A stretch of 27,207 nucleotides of DNA, from assembly GCA_902806355.1 (NCBI GenBank), contig CADCWI010000064.1, positions 1 to 27,207 on the forward strand, in the 5' to 3' direction. Below the pieces are notes generated by a model. That model was not told the DNA's origin. It saw nothing but the letters and a program-made list of their open reading frames with translations, and did not search any database. This DNA comes from an uncultured Thermomicrobiales bacterium. GTDB lineage: Bacteria > Chloroflexota > Chloroflexia > Thermomicrobiales > UBA6265. Below, one piece after another: positions 14,076-22,739 of the stretch. Position numbers and translations under genes: made by a program. Within the stretch, counting starts at the first letter, position 1. Every line of letters starts with the position of its first letter.

Positions 14076-15461
14076 CTAGTACACCTCGAGGTAGCGTTCG
14101 CGCTCCCACTCCGAGACGTGCGTTCGGAACTCGCCCCATTCCGCCGTCTGCGCCTCGACCAGCCGCTCGAAGACGTGCTCGCCGAGGGCCTCGCGGATGA
14201 CATCACACTTCTCGAGCTCGCTGACGGCCTCGCCGAGCGTGGCCGGAAGGGTCGGGATGTTGCGGCGTTTGAGATCCTCGTCCGTGAAGTGGTAGAGGTT
14301 CTCCTCGACCGGGTCCTGGAGCTCGAGCTCGTTGGCGATGCCGTCCATCCCGGCGGCGAGCATCGCGGTGAAGGCGAGATACGGGTTGCAGGACGGATCA
14401 GGGCAGCGGAGCTCGATCCGGGTCGCGTTGAGGTTGCCGCTGCGGATGGCCGGAACGCGAATCAATGCCGACCGGTTGGTGCGAGCCCAGGCGACGTAGA
14501 CCGGGGCCTCGAACCCGGGAACGAGCCGGCGGTAGGAGTTGACCAGCGGCGCGATCACGGCGCAGAGCCCGCGGGCGTGCTTGAGCTGCCCGGCGATGAA
14601 GTGCTTGGCGACCTTGGAGAGGCCGTACGGGTCACTCTCGTCGACAAAGGCATTCTTGCCCTGACTGGCATCCAGGAACCCGAAGCTCTGGTGGACGTGC
14701 ATGCCGGAGCCGTTGATGCCCGCCAGCGGCTTGGGCATGAAGGTCGCATGCAGGCCGTGCTTCTGGGCGATCGCCTTCAGGACGTACTTGAAGGTCACGG
14801 CGCGATCGGCGGTCGGGATCGCCGGGCCGTACTCGAAGTCGATCTCGTGCTGACCGGTCGCCACCTCATGATGGCTGGCCTCGACATCGATCCCCATCTC
14901 GTCAAGAGCCTGCGACATGTCCTTGCGGACGGTCGAGCCCAGGTCGGTCGAGAAGTCGAAGTAGCCGGCACCGTCATGCGGCAGCGGGGCAAGCGTTCCG
15001 CCCTCGCGGGAGAAGAGGAAGAACTCCAGCTCGGGCCCGGCGTTGTAGCTGAACCCGAGCCCGGCCAGCTTCTCCAGTTGCTTGTAGAGCACATAGCGGG
15101 CATCGCCGGCGAATGGTTCGCCATTGGGGCTGTAGACCCAGCAGATCACCCGGGCGGTCGGGTAGTCGTCACGCTCCCAGGGCAGAATCGCGAATGTAGA
15201 GAGATCGGGCTGAAGGTACATGTCGGATTCGGCGATTCGCGTGAATCCGGCGATCGACGAGCCGTCGATCCACTGACCGCCTTCGACGATGTGGTGGAAG
15301 ATCTTCGCCGGAACGGTCACGCTCTTGACGATGCCCATCACGTCCGTGAACTGGAGGTTGATGAACTTGACACCCTCGTTCTCGATCTGGGCGTAGATCG
15401 CCTCGGGTGATGGTGCTATTCCAAGCAATGTGCTGCGATCGTCAGTCATGGTGTCGGCCAC
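14076..15461 (-). CDS. glnA: Glutamine synthetase type I
   Basis: Condenses glutamate and ammonium to glutamine at the cost of ATP, the entry point of nitrogen assimilation; cytoplasmic dodecamer. The 461-residue protein has every class I landmark: DGSSIAGF (66-73), GPELEFF (142-148, metal-ligand glutamates), HEIDF (205-209), KPLAGINGSGMHVHQ (244-258, ATP/ammonium site), NSYRRLVPGFEAP (308-320), NRSALIRVP (329-337) and RIELRCPDPSCNPY (348-361). The length and the ENLYHFTDEDLKRRNIPTLP region without a clear adenylylation tyrosine context fit the shorter GSI-alpha group, but this is a judgement by eye. The GTG at 15461 has GGAGAAG just upstream; the ATG at 15449 is an alternative. The gene is monocistronic with a long leader carrying two dyads. 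One or more paralogues may exist, and some GlnA-like proteins act on polyamines. Confidence 0.93.
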   Translation of the reverse strand: MADTMTDDRSTLLGIAPSPEAIYAQIENEGVKFINLQFTDVMGIVKSVTVPAKIFHHIVEGGQWIDGSSIAGFTRIAESDMYLQPDLSTFAILPWERDDYPTARVICWVYSPNGEPFAGDARYVLYKQLEKLAGLGFSYNAGPELEFFLFSREGGTLAPLPHDGAGYFDFSTDLGSTVRKDMSQALDEMGIDVEASHHEVATGQHEIDFEYGPAIPTADRAVTFKYVLKAIAQKHGLHATFMPKPLAGINGSGMHVHQSFGFLDASQGKNAFVDESDPYGLSKVAKHFIAGQLKHARGLCAVIAPLVNSYRRLVPGFEAPVYVAWARTNRSALIRVPAIRSGNLNATRIELRCPDPSCNPYLAFTAMLAAGMDGIANELELQDPVEENLYHFTDEDLKRRNIPTLPATLGEAVSELEKCDVIREALGEHVFERLVEAQTAEWGEFRTHVSEWERERYLEVY

Positions 15462-15485
15462 GTCTTCTCCCCATCGTCATCTCTC

Positions 15486-15507
15486 ATGGCAGGTTCGTGC
15501 ACCTGCC
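15486..15507 (-). promoter_or_regulatory. Leader hairpin upstream of glnA
   Basis: TGGCAGGT (15486-15493) and ACCTGCCA (15500-15507) form a perfect eight-pair stem with a six-base loop, 25 bases before the glnA start. It would fold in the mRNA leader and could affect translation; no known riboswitch consensus was recognised. Confidence 0.45.
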
Positions 15508-15585
15508 ACGCGCAGTTAGAACTTTTAACCCTCATGAGCCTACCGAGTTTCGGGGCGGTGAGGCATCGTGCATCGTGATGATATT

Positions 15586-15602
15586 CACACATGATATGTG
15601 TG
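15586..15602. promoter_or_regulatory. Symmetric operator-like site upstream of glnA
   Basis: CACACAT, spacer GAT, ATGTGTG: a perfect seven-base dyad in an A+T-rich patch about 125 bases upstream of the glnA start. Its size and symmetry fit a dimeric regulator site. Which regulator binds cannot be told from the sequence. Confidence 0.45.
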
Positions 15603-15779
15603 CATCCTGCACAATATTGGACCACACGCGACGGAGACAGGGTGCGATTCGCACAAAGGGCGGACTCTGCTCGGCATTGCTCACACGGCACCCGGCCGCA
15701 TCGGTCCTCGATACCATGACGTTGGGCGCTGCATCCAGTGCCCTCGTGCCTCTTCCTATGCTGAACGGGGAGCGGACAA

Positions 15780-15817
15780 CACGAACGCCGGATCTCTTTC
15801 GAGATCCGGCGTTCGTG
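15780..15817 (-). terminator. Terminator of the importer operon
   Basis: Seventeen perfect pairs: positions 15780-15796 with 15801-15817, tetraloop TTTC (core ACGAACGCCGGATCT). It lies about 50 bases past the stop of the peptide-binding protein gene on the minus strand and is one of the strongest hairpins in the window, although no T-run follows. Confidence 0.7.
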
Positions 15818-15865
15818 CGATACCGCAGCTGGTAGCTCTGATGGACCTACCAGTTGCGGCGGCCC

Positions 15866-17815
15866 CTAGCCCTGTGCTGGCTCGAGGCGTCCCTCGAACA
15901 TCAGCATCGTCGGGATACCGTCCGCGTACGGGCTGTTCTCCAGGATCGGATCATCGTCTCCCGGCCACGCGGCGACGCGAACGCCTTCAAGTGCCGCGTT
16001 GTTGCCATAGCGCTCGTAGAGCGGAATGATGTTGAGCAGCTCGTTGAAGACCTTGGCGATCGTCGTCACCTGGGCCCGTTGCTGTTCCTCATCGAGACCC
16101 TCGGCGGAGGCGACAGTCAGCGCGTTAAGATCGACCGCACCGGCGACATCGGTCTCCTGCTCCAGCGGGAAGGCCATGCCCTGCCCGCCGTTGTTGATCG
16201 CCAGGGTGTTGTGCGTGAAGAACGCCGTGGTGTACGAGAAGTGCGGATGCGGGTTCGCCGAGCTTCCCCAGCCCCGGATCGCCATCTGGAACTTGCCCTG
16301 GTCGACGTCGATCGGGATCTGGGTAAACGTGATCGGTCGTGCCGCGGTCTGGATTCCGAATGCCGTCAACTGCTCGGAGAGATTCTGGCCGGTCGCCGAA
16401 TAGTCGGCGAACTCGGCGGGGAACACGAGCTCATACGACGCATCCGATCCGTCCGGCTTCCTCCAGGTCTGGCCCTCACGGGTCCAGCCCGCTTCCTGGA
16501 GCAGTGCGGCGGCCCGCTCCTGGTCGTACTCGTACTGGTTGAGGCTGGCGATGTCCGCCTCGGACATCCAGACCGGCACCAGATTATCGCTCATGCCGGT
16601 CATGTACTGAACGCCGACGCCGGACTCCGCCAGGGAGACAAAGCCCGCCTGCTGCCGGTCGATCGCGTGGGCGAGTGCCTGGCGCACCTTCTTGTCCGCG
16701 AACTCCGGGTGTGCCGCGAAGTTGAAGACCAGCGCTGCGCCGCTGTATGTGGGCGGGCGAAGGACGCGGATGCCGGATTCCTGCATTTGCGCTTCCGTCG
16801 CGGGGGCGAAGCCGTGCGTTGCGTAATCGACCTGCTTTTCGAGAACGACCGCGGAGATCGTGTCCGTCTCGCCGTTGAAGTTGACGATCTTGTCGAACCG
16901 TGCCTGATCGGCGTAATACGATGTGTCGTTCTTCGGCATGTCGAATTGCGCGTTAGTGATGCTGGCGGGATCGATGGTATAGGGGCCAGTGACGACGAGT
17001 TGCTCGGGCCGGAACTGATTGAACTGATCCAACAACTGCTTGCCCTCCGGATCGTCGAGGGTCTTGCCGCCACCGAAGAGGTCACGGGCCCGCTGTGCCC
17101 ACTCCCCGAAGACAGCCGAGGAGACCGGAGACCGCCGAACCACGTACCGCTCGACCACAGTGGCCGGATTCGACATGTGGAAGTTCACGGTGTAGTCGTC
17201 AACAGCCTCGACATTGTCGATGTACTGCCAGACGGTATTGGACATGATGCGCAGACACCAGAATGTGTCGACGACGTCCTGCGCGGTGAACGGCTGGTCA
17301 TTGGACCACATGACACCCTGGCGCAACCTGACCTGCAGGGTATCCGCTGCGGTATCAGCGGCCATGACCGCTCCGCTCGCCGCCGGGCTCGCCGCTGGAC
17401 TTGCGACCGGTGTTGCAACCGGACTCGCGACCGGGCTTCCTCCCGCCTGGCCACCGGCAGCCTCGCCGGTCTGGATGAATGACCATTCAGTAGCCAGCAG
17501 CGGCATCCACTCGTTGGTTGCCCAATAGAGCATGGCCATCGGCACATACATCAGATCGCCGTATATGTTTGGCGGCGCCATGATGCCGTTGGTGACGAAG
17601 ACGTTGAAGTGCCCACCGGCACCCAGGTCCAGGTAGGGCCACGCCGAATGAAACTCGGCTCCACCGTCCTGAGCCATCACCGCACTGCCTGCCGAAGAAG
17701 GCAATGCACCACCAGCAAGCATCGCGGCAGCGAACCCGCCGGCAGAATTGCCGATCAGGCGGCGCCGTGACAGCGAACCGTTCATCAGTCCGTTCTTGAG
17801 ATTGCCCTCTGACAT
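15866..17815 (-). CDS. Opp/Dpp-type ABC transporter substrate-binding protein, Tat signal
   Basis: Extracellular solute-binding protein family 5, the receptor for peptides, nickel or oligosaccharides, feeding the permeases encoded just upstream. The 649-residue precursor starts at ATG 17815 behind GAGGAG. A twin-arginine signal is clear: SRRRLIG at about 16-22, then a hydrophobic Ala/Gly stretch ending near SAVMAQ. The mature protein has the family's VRLRQGVMWSNDQPFTAQDVVD segment (seen as LRQGVMWSNDQPFTAQDV), FHMSNPATVV, VVTGPYTI, VRQALAHAIDR and a late IIPLYERY. A low-complexity SPVASPVATP-type insertion at about 126-147 interrupts the N-terminal domain and is presumably a surface loop. It is the last gene of the importer set, 265 bases after the ATPase, so it may also have its own promoter. 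The ligand is unknown. Confidence 0.92.
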   Translation of the reverse strand: MSEGNLKNGLMNGSLSRRRLIGNSAGGFAAAMLAGGALPSSAGSAVMAQDGGAEFHSAWPYLDLGAGGHFNVFVTNGIMAPPNIYGDLMYVPMAMLYWATNEWMPLLATEWSFIQTGEAAGGQAGGSPVASPVATPVASPAASPAASGAVMAADTAADTLQVRLRQGVMWSNDQPFTAQDVVDTFWCLRIMSNTVWQYIDNVEAVDDYTVNFHMSNPATVVERYVVRRSPVSSAVFGEWAQRARDLFGGGKTLDDPEGKQLLDQFNQFRPEQLVVTGPYTIDPASITNAQFDMPKNDTSYYADQARFDKIVNFNGETDTISAVVLEKQVDYATHGFAPATEAQMQESGIRVLRPPTYSGAALVFNFAAHPEFADKKVRQALAHAIDRQQAGFVSLAESGVGVQYMTGMSDNLVPVWMSEADIASLNQYEYDQERAAALLQEAGWTREGQTWRKPDGSDASYELVFPAEFADYSATGQNLSEQLTAFGIQTAARPITFTQIPIDVDQGKFQMAIRGWGSSANPHPHFSYTTAFFTHNTLAINNGGQGMAFPLEQETDVAGAVDLNALTVASAEGLDEEQQRAQVTTIAKVFNELLNIIPLYERYGNNAALEGVRVAAWPGDDDPILENSPYADGIPTMLMFEGRLEPAQG

Positions 17816-18104
17816 CGTTTCTCCTCGGATACGATCCACAAAATGCCTGCGTGGCCCTCGACGATGAGCCTGTTGGTTATCCCGAACCGGAGCGCCATTG
17901 CCCTCCAGTTGTTCGCGCGCACCGTTTTCGTCGCAAGGTGCGGGGCTTGGCCCGGTCAGGACGCATCAGGCGGTAGTTACGCGCCACGTGCTGGCCGCTG
18001 ACATGGACCTCGCCTGACGAACAACCTCCTTTCGCACTGTCGTGCAGCGTCAGGAGTGACCTGCATCCATCCGATTCGGCAACGCATGACCCGCCGCGGT
18101 GACA

Positions 18105-19154
18105 TCAGTCGGCTGCACGTGGACGGACCTTCTCCTCTGTCGGGATCAGGTTCCGCCCATCGCCTCCATTCTGGATGTCACGAACGGCAACATGACAGGC
18201 AACCTCGCGGTTGCCTCCCACATCGACGAGCGGCGGAGGTTTGGTGTCGCAAAGCCCAGGTTCCCAATAGGGACAACGCGGATGGAACACGCACCCGCCC
18301 GGAAGATTGTTCAGGTTCGGGATATCCAGGCTGCGCAACTGGAGCTTCTCCTTCGACCGGGTAAGGTCGGGATCGGCTTCCGGAATCGCGGCGGCCAGGG
18401 CCCGTGTGTAGGGATGAAGCGAGCGCCCGATCAATTGCGGCGTTCGGCCATGTTCAATGAGCTTGCCAACATACATTACGCCAACGTTGCCTTCCCAGGC
18501 AAAGTATTTGACTACCGCGAGATCATGCGTAATGAACAGGAAGGTGACGCCGAGCTCGTTGCGGAGCTTGAGCATCGTATTGAGCAGGCTGACCCGGATC
18601 GAGACATCGACCATCGAGACCGCCTCATCGGCGATGATCACTCGCGGATTCAAGGTCATCGCCCGGGCGACCGAGACACGCTGCCGCTGGCCTCCAGACA
18701 ACTGGTGCGGATATTTGTCGATGAAGTTGGCGACCGGGTGCAGATCCACCAACTCCAGCAGCTCGCCGGCACGCTGTGTCGCCTCTCGCCGGCCCTTCAC
18801 CAGCTTGTGATGGAGCAACGGCGCCCGAAGGATGTCGCCGATGGTGTGCACGGGGTTCAGCGAGGCGTACGGATCCTGATGGATGATCTGGACCGCCTTG
18901 CGGTACCGGTGAAAGTCGCCTTTTGACATCGTGTTGATGTCCTGCCCCTCGAAGATGACGGATCCCGACGTGGGCTTCAACATCCCGGCCGCCATCCGGG
19001 CGACCGTCGTCTTGCCGCTGCCGCTCTCCCCGACCAGGCAGAGGATGTCGCCCTTGTTGAGATCGAACGACACATTGTCGACAGCGGTGATCTCACCACC
19101 GCGTGTGTCGAACTTCCGCGTCAGATTCTGGAGGGACATCACGGGCTCGGACAT
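18105..19154 (-). CDS. oppF: Opp/Dpp-type ABC importer ATPase (OppF-like)
   Basis: Second cytoplasmic ATPase of the importer; it dimerises with the OppD-like subunit to power transport. From the ATG at 19154: Walker A GESGSGKTT (42-50), Q-loop IHQDPYASLNP, signature LSGGQRQR (152-159), Walker B VIIADEAVSMVD (172-183), switch H210. The C-terminal oligopeptide-transporter extension carries the cysteine set CVFHPRCPYWEPGLC. Walker B is unusual: the family normally reads ADEPVSALD, here ADEAVSMVD, though the catalytic Glu is kept. Start: AAGGAAG lies nine bases before 19154; the ATG at 19178 overlaps the upstream stop as ATGA and would add eight residues. It is transcribed after the OppD-like gene. 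Confidence 0.93.
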   Translation of the reverse strand: MSEPVMSLQNLTRKFDTRGGEITAVDNVSFDLNKGDILCLVGESGSGKTTVARMAAGMLKPTSGSVIFEGQDINTMSKGDFHRYRKAVQIIHQDPYASLNPVHTIGDILRAPLLHHKLVKGRREATQRAGELLELVDLHPVANFIDKYPHQLSGGQRQRVSVARAMTLNPRVIIADEAVSMVDVSIRVSLLNTMLKLRNELGVTFLFITHDLAVVKYFAWEGNVGVMYVGKLIEHGRTPQLIGRSLHPYTRALAAAIPEADPDLTRSKEKLQLRSLDIPNLNNLPGGCVFHPRCPYWEPGLCDTKPPPLVDVGGNREVACHVAVRDIQNGGDGRNLIPTEEKVRPRAAD

Positions 19155-19174
19155 GGTCTTGCTTCCTTGCACCT

Positions 19175-20314
19175 TCATACCTTGGCGGCGATTCCACCTT
19201 GAACAGCCATCTCCTCTTCCATGCGCTCCCAGACGTCCTGATCCTTGGTGACCTTGTCATGATGGTGACAGGCCGCGAAATGCGTATTGCCCAGGTCGAT
19301 CAGCGGGGGATCCTCGCGAATGCAGATGTCCGTGGCATAGGGGCAACGGGGGTGGAACGGGCACCCACTCGGGACCTGCATCAAGTTCGGCGTGTTGCCC
19401 GGGATGGCCGTCAGCGGGGTGAACTCCTCGCCAGTGATGGGAGGCACCGCGTTGAGCAGACCGACCGTATACGGATGCTTCGGCGTGTAGAACGTGTCCC
19501 GCACTGGTCCGTACTCGACGATCTCGCCGGCGTACATCGTCGCTACCCGATCGGCGAGCTCGGCGGCGAGCGACAGGTCATGCGAGATGAAGATCATCGT
19601 GAAGTCGAGCCGGTCGCGCAGATCGCGGATGACGTCGATGATCGCGCGCTGGGTCAGGATATCGAGCGCCGTCGTCGGCTCGTCGAGGATGATCAGTTGC
19701 GGTTCGAGCAACAGGCTCAAGGCGATCGAGACCCGCTGCCGCATCCCGCCGGAGAGCTCGTGGGGATAGGCATCGAAGACACGGCGGGGATCCAACTGGA
19801 CCATCCGCAGCAACTCGAGCGTCCGGTCATGGACCTCCTGTCGATTCCGCCAGCCATGGGCGCGGGCGGTTTCAACAAAGGTGTCCTTGACGCGCATTAC
19901 CGGGTTGAGCGAGTTCTGGGCCGCCTGGAAGGTCATCGCGCATTCGTTCCAGCGGAACTTGCGGAACGACTTGTTGTCCATCGTCATCAGGTCGGAGGTC
20001 TGGCCATTGCGATCGCGATAGATCGCCTTGCCCCTGGCAACCCGGGCGCTTCGCACAAGCATCCGCAGCAACGCGAATCCCAGTGTCGATTTGCCGGAGC
20101 CGCTCTCGCCGATAAGCGCGACAGCCTCTCCCTGGCGAATGTCCAGATTGACGCCGCGAACCGCCTGCATCCAGCCATGCGGGGTCTTGTACTCGACCCA
20201 CAGGTCCTCGACCGACAGGATCGTCGGTGCGGTCGATGCGGCGGTCCCTCGCGTCGCGGCACGATCATCGATCCGGGCATCGGGAACGAACTGCCGCTTC
20301 GTTGGCTCACTCAC
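19175..20314 (-). CDS. oppD: Opp/Dpp-type ABC importer ATPase (OppD-like)
   Basis: First ATPase subunit of the importer. The 379-residue protein has Walker A GESGSGKS (69-76), Q-loop MTFQAAQNSLNP, signature LSGGMRQR (187-194), Walker B IILDEPTTALD (208-218) and switch H245. The OppD/OppF C-terminal extension includes CPFHPRCPYATDIC, the cysteine cluster that in some homologues binds an Fe-S centre. The N-terminus has about 30 extra, disordered-looking residues before ILSVEDLWV. The GTG at 20314 is supported by GGAG seven bases upstream; no better start precedes the conserved core. It follows the second permease closely and its stop overlaps a possible start of the OppF-like gene, consistent with one operon. 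Confidence 0.94.
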   Translation of the reverse strand: MSEPTKRQFVPDARIDDRAATRGTAASTAPTILSVEDLWVEYKTPHGWMQAVRGVNLDIRQGEAVALIGESGSGKSTLGFALLRMLVRSARVARGKAIYRDRNGQTSDLMTMDNKSFRKFRWNECAMTFQAAQNSLNPVMRVKDTFVETARAHGWRNRQEVHDRTLELLRMVQLDPRRVFDAYPHELSGGMRQRVSIALSLLLEPQLIILDEPTTALDILTQRAIIDVIRDLRDRLDFTMIFISHDLSLAAELADRVATMYAGEIVEYGPVRDTFYTPKHPYTVGLLNAVPPITGEEFTPLTAIPGNTPNLMQVPSGCPFHPRCPYATDICIREDPPLIDLGNTHFAACHHHDKVTKDQDVWERMEEEMAVQGGIAAKV

Positions 20315-20363
20315 ACTCGTTCTCCGGCCATTCCAAGGTGCTTCTCATTTCCGTCGGACGATC

Positions 20364-21278
20364 TCATACCTCGCGGAGCCGGGGGTTGAAGATATCCTCG
20401 AGCGACCGCGCGATCAGCGTCAGGGACCAGAGCAACATGACGATCATGAAGATTGGCGCCAGCAACCCCAGCATGCTGTCCGCATTGAACACGGCGCCCC
20501 GGCGGAAGGCATCCTGAATCATCAGGCCCCAATTGATACCGGAAAGGGACACAAGGCCCAGGAAATAGAGGATGACCTGTCCGTAAACAGCACCACTCAT
20601 GGCAAAGACGAAGTTGATGATGATGTAACTGGCCATGTTCGGGAGGACCTCGCGGAACAGGATCCTCGGCATCCCCAGATCCAGCATCCTGGCGGCCTCG
20701 ACGTATTCCCGCTCCTTGAGCGACAGCACCTGTGACCGGACCGCGAGCAGGAGAACCGGCCAACCGGTGGCGGCAAGGATCAGGGCCAGCAGGAAGGGTC
20801 CATTGAGCCGGACGTAGGCGGCCAGCACGCCCAGCAGGATGATCTGCGGAACCGTGAGCACGACATCGGTGATCGTCAGCATGATCATGTCGAACCTGCC
20901 ACCGATCATTGCGGCCAGGGCGCCCAGTGTCACCGCGAAGAACGTGGATGCCAGAGCCGCCATCGTCGCGACGATGATGACGCTACGACCGCCATTCACG
21001 ATCTGGTACCAGAGATCGCGACCACTGTGATCGAACCCGAGCGGATGGTCCCACGATGGCGCGCCGTAGATGTTGGCAACATCGGTCCGGTTGTCGCCCG
21101 ATACAAAGAAGGGCCCGATGAACGTCAGCAACAGGATCGACCCAAGGATGATGAAGCCGAGCGTCCCGGCCTTGTTGCGCTCGACGAAGATACGCCAGAA
21201 GCTCTTCTTGTGGATTTGGGGCGCCACTTCCGCCGAGGACGCTGGCACGGGTTCGGTGGTGATCGTTGCTTGTGCCAT
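20364..21278 (-). CDS. oppC: Opp/Dpp-type ABC importer permease (OppC-like)
   Basis: One of the two membrane subunits of the importer. The 304-residue protein has the N-terminal OppC_N helix (GTLGFIILGSILLLTFIGPF), then the external HPLGFDHSGRDLWYQIVNGG segment characteristic of DppC/OppC, and five further membrane helices. The cytoplasmic coupling loop (EAA motif) reads EYVEAARMLDLGMPRILFRE followed by VLPN, which contacts the ATPases. It begins six bases after the OppB-like stop, so translation is probably coupled. Ligand specificity cannot be read from permease sequence. Confidence 0.94.
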   Translation of the reverse strand: MAQATITTEPVPASSAEVAPQIHKKSFWRIFVERNKAGTLGFIILGSILLLTFIGPFFVSGDNRTDVANIYGAPSWDHPLGFDHSGRDLWYQIVNGGRSVIIVATMAALASTFFAVTLGALAAMIGGRFDMIMLTITDVVLTVPQIILLGVLAAYVRLNGPFLLALILAATGWPVLLLAVRSQVLSLKEREYVEAARMLDLGMPRILFREVLPNMASYIIINFVFAMSGAVYGQVILYFLGLVSLSGINWGLMIQDAFRRGAVFNADSMLGLLAPIFMIVMLLWSLTLIARSLEDIFNPRLREV

Positions 21279-21284
21279 CTCGCG

Positions 21285-22364
21285 CTATCCCTTCGAGCGA
21301 ATGCGTGGATCGAGCCGGCTGTAGAGGAGATCGGCCAGGAGATTGGCAACCACCACGGAGATGGTGATGAAGAGGAAGATGCCCTGCAACGTCGTGTAGT
21401 CCCGCGCCTGGATCGACTCGAACAACCGCGACCCGATACCCTGGTACTGGAAGATTGGCTCGACCAGCAGGGACCCACCAACGACGAACCCGATCGAGAT
21501 CGTCAGCGTCGTGAAAAGCGGCAGGATCGCATTGCGCCCAACGTAGAAGAGCAGGACGCGCCATTCCGGGATCCCGCGAGCGCGGGCGGCGGTGACGTAA
21601 TCCTCCTCGAGCGCCGAGATCGTACTGCTCTTCATCAACAGCATCCAGCCCCCGATCGTCGTGATCACGTAGACCGAAATGGGAAGGATGGCGTGATAGA
21701 ACGCGTTCCTGAAAAAGGCGAGGCTGAATTCCACCGGCTGCCCGCTGGAAAGGGCACCGCGCATCTCGGTGTACGGGATCCAGCCGAGACGAACGCCGAA
21801 GATCACGATAAACAGCAGGGCCAACTGGTAGTTTGGAATCGAGTGAGTAATCGATCCGATGGTGGACATGATTCCGTCAAACGGCCCGTTGCGCCGATAG
21901 GCCATAACCATGCCGATCAGGCTGCCGAGCCCAAACGAGAGCAGCAGAGCGGTGCCGACACTGAAGACCGTCCACCAAATTCGGGACTGGATGATGCTGG
22001 CGACCGTGGTTCCCGGCGCCGTGACCGACATGCCGAGATCGCCCTGCGCCAGGTTCTTCAGGTACTCGAGATACTGCAGCAGCATCGGCTTTTCGGTGTC
22101 GATCGCAAACAGGGATCGGGCCTGGTTGGCGGCGTCTTCGTACGAGTAACCGTACTGCGTCATCTGCTGGTTGATGTAGACCTGGATCGGATTTCCCGGC
22201 AACAACCGGACCAGGAAGAAGGTCAGTGTCGAGACGAAGAAAATGGTGAGGAATGCACGAAAGAGGCGCCGCACGAGAAAGTGCCCGAAGAAACCCTTGA
22301 GGCGGCTCGTACGCGCCGCTTCCTCCTCGGCTACCACCACTGTGTCACTGATCATCGTTGCCAT
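21285..22364 (-). CDS. oppB: Opp/Dpp-type ABC importer permease (OppB-like)
   Basis: First gene of the importer operon and first membrane subunit. The 359-residue protein has a cytosolic N-terminus of about 35 residues, the OppB helix AFLTIFFVSTLTFFLVRLLPGNP with the family's R-L-x-P-G-(N/D)-P end, and five more helices. The coupling loop is DYVTAARARGIPEWRVLLFY. A periplasmic insertion (residues about 65-95, QMTQYGYSYEDAANQA) is typical of the family. The ATG at 22364 is used, with GGAAG about 12 bases upstream; the ATG at 22355 is a possible alternative. The promoter presumably lies in the 375-base gap upstream. Confidence 0.94.
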   Translation of the reverse strand: MATMISDTVVVAEEEAARTSRLKGFFGHFLVRRLFRAFLTIFFVSTLTFFLVRLLPGNPIQVYINQQMTQYGYSYEDAANQARSLFAIDTEKPMLLQYLEYLKNLAQGDLGMSVTAPGTTVASIIQSRIWWTVFSVGTALLLSFGLGSLIGMVMAYRRNGPFDGIMSTIGSITHSIPNYQLALLFIVIFGVRLGWIPYTEMRGALSSGQPVEFSLAFFRNAFYHAILPISVYVITTIGGWMLLMKSSTISALEEDYVTAARARGIPEWRVLLFYVGRNAILPLFTTLTISIGFVVGGSLLVEPIFQYQGIGSRLFESIQARDYTTLQGIFLFITISVVVANLLADLLYSRLDPRIRSKG

Positions 22365-22739
22365 ATGTCGTCTGCTTCCGCTAATCAGCCGTGCTCGGCC
22401 GCATTTCAGTAGGTGGGGCAGACGCCCCTGCCCGCACGTCTTTTCCGTTTGCAGATAGCCTGTGCCGGAGCACCCGTGCAGGTTGACCGTCTGACGTCGA
22501 CAGCGGTGCGCCGGGTTCCATGAGTTCGGGAATGTCGTCCCTTGTCAGACGCCTCCTGGAGAGAGGCGCTGATGCAGCAGTTGCCGGTCACAAGAACATC
22601 ATGAGCAGTGAACGTGGGAAAGATACCAGAAATACCGGCGCGGGCAACCCTTCCCAAAGGAGTCGACCCGCTTCAAGCGCCGCGTCACAACCGCATACGC
22701 ATGTCGCACGATGGCGAGCCGTTCATGAAGCGGTCGGGA
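22365..22739. other. Intergenic region upstream of the importer operon
   Basis: Between the start of the OppB-like gene and the end of the first oxidoreductase gene, both minus-strand. It must hold the operon promoter, but no box pair was convincing by eye. It contains one hairpin-repeat copy (22416-22433) and a second dyad CGCCTC/GAGGCG near 22550-22569. No coding frame appears real. Confidence 0.45.
22416..22433. repeat. Hairpin repeat, short copy
   Basis: GGGCAG, loop acgccc, CTGCCC, preceded by GTAGGTG. It has the six-base loop and the GGCAG arm of the dispersed family, with a diverged loop sequence. Confidence 0.45.

Larger units (their letters stand above)
15462..15865. other. glnA upstream region
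   Basis: About 400 bases without a gene, between the start of glnA and the end of the peptide-binding protein gene, both minus-strand. It holds the binding-protein terminator (15780-15817), a symmetric operator-like site (15586-15602) and a leader hairpin (15486-15507). No coding frame was convincing. Confidence 0.55.

Noticed and set aside
15854..17482. Plus-strand frame of 542 codons
   Set aside because: Antisense to the binding protein; Arg/Val/Asp-rich translation typical of the complement of G+C-rich codons.
21027..22412. Plus-strand frame of 461 codons
   Set aside because: Antisense to both permeases; hydrophilic and Arg/Asp/Gln-rich with no family features.
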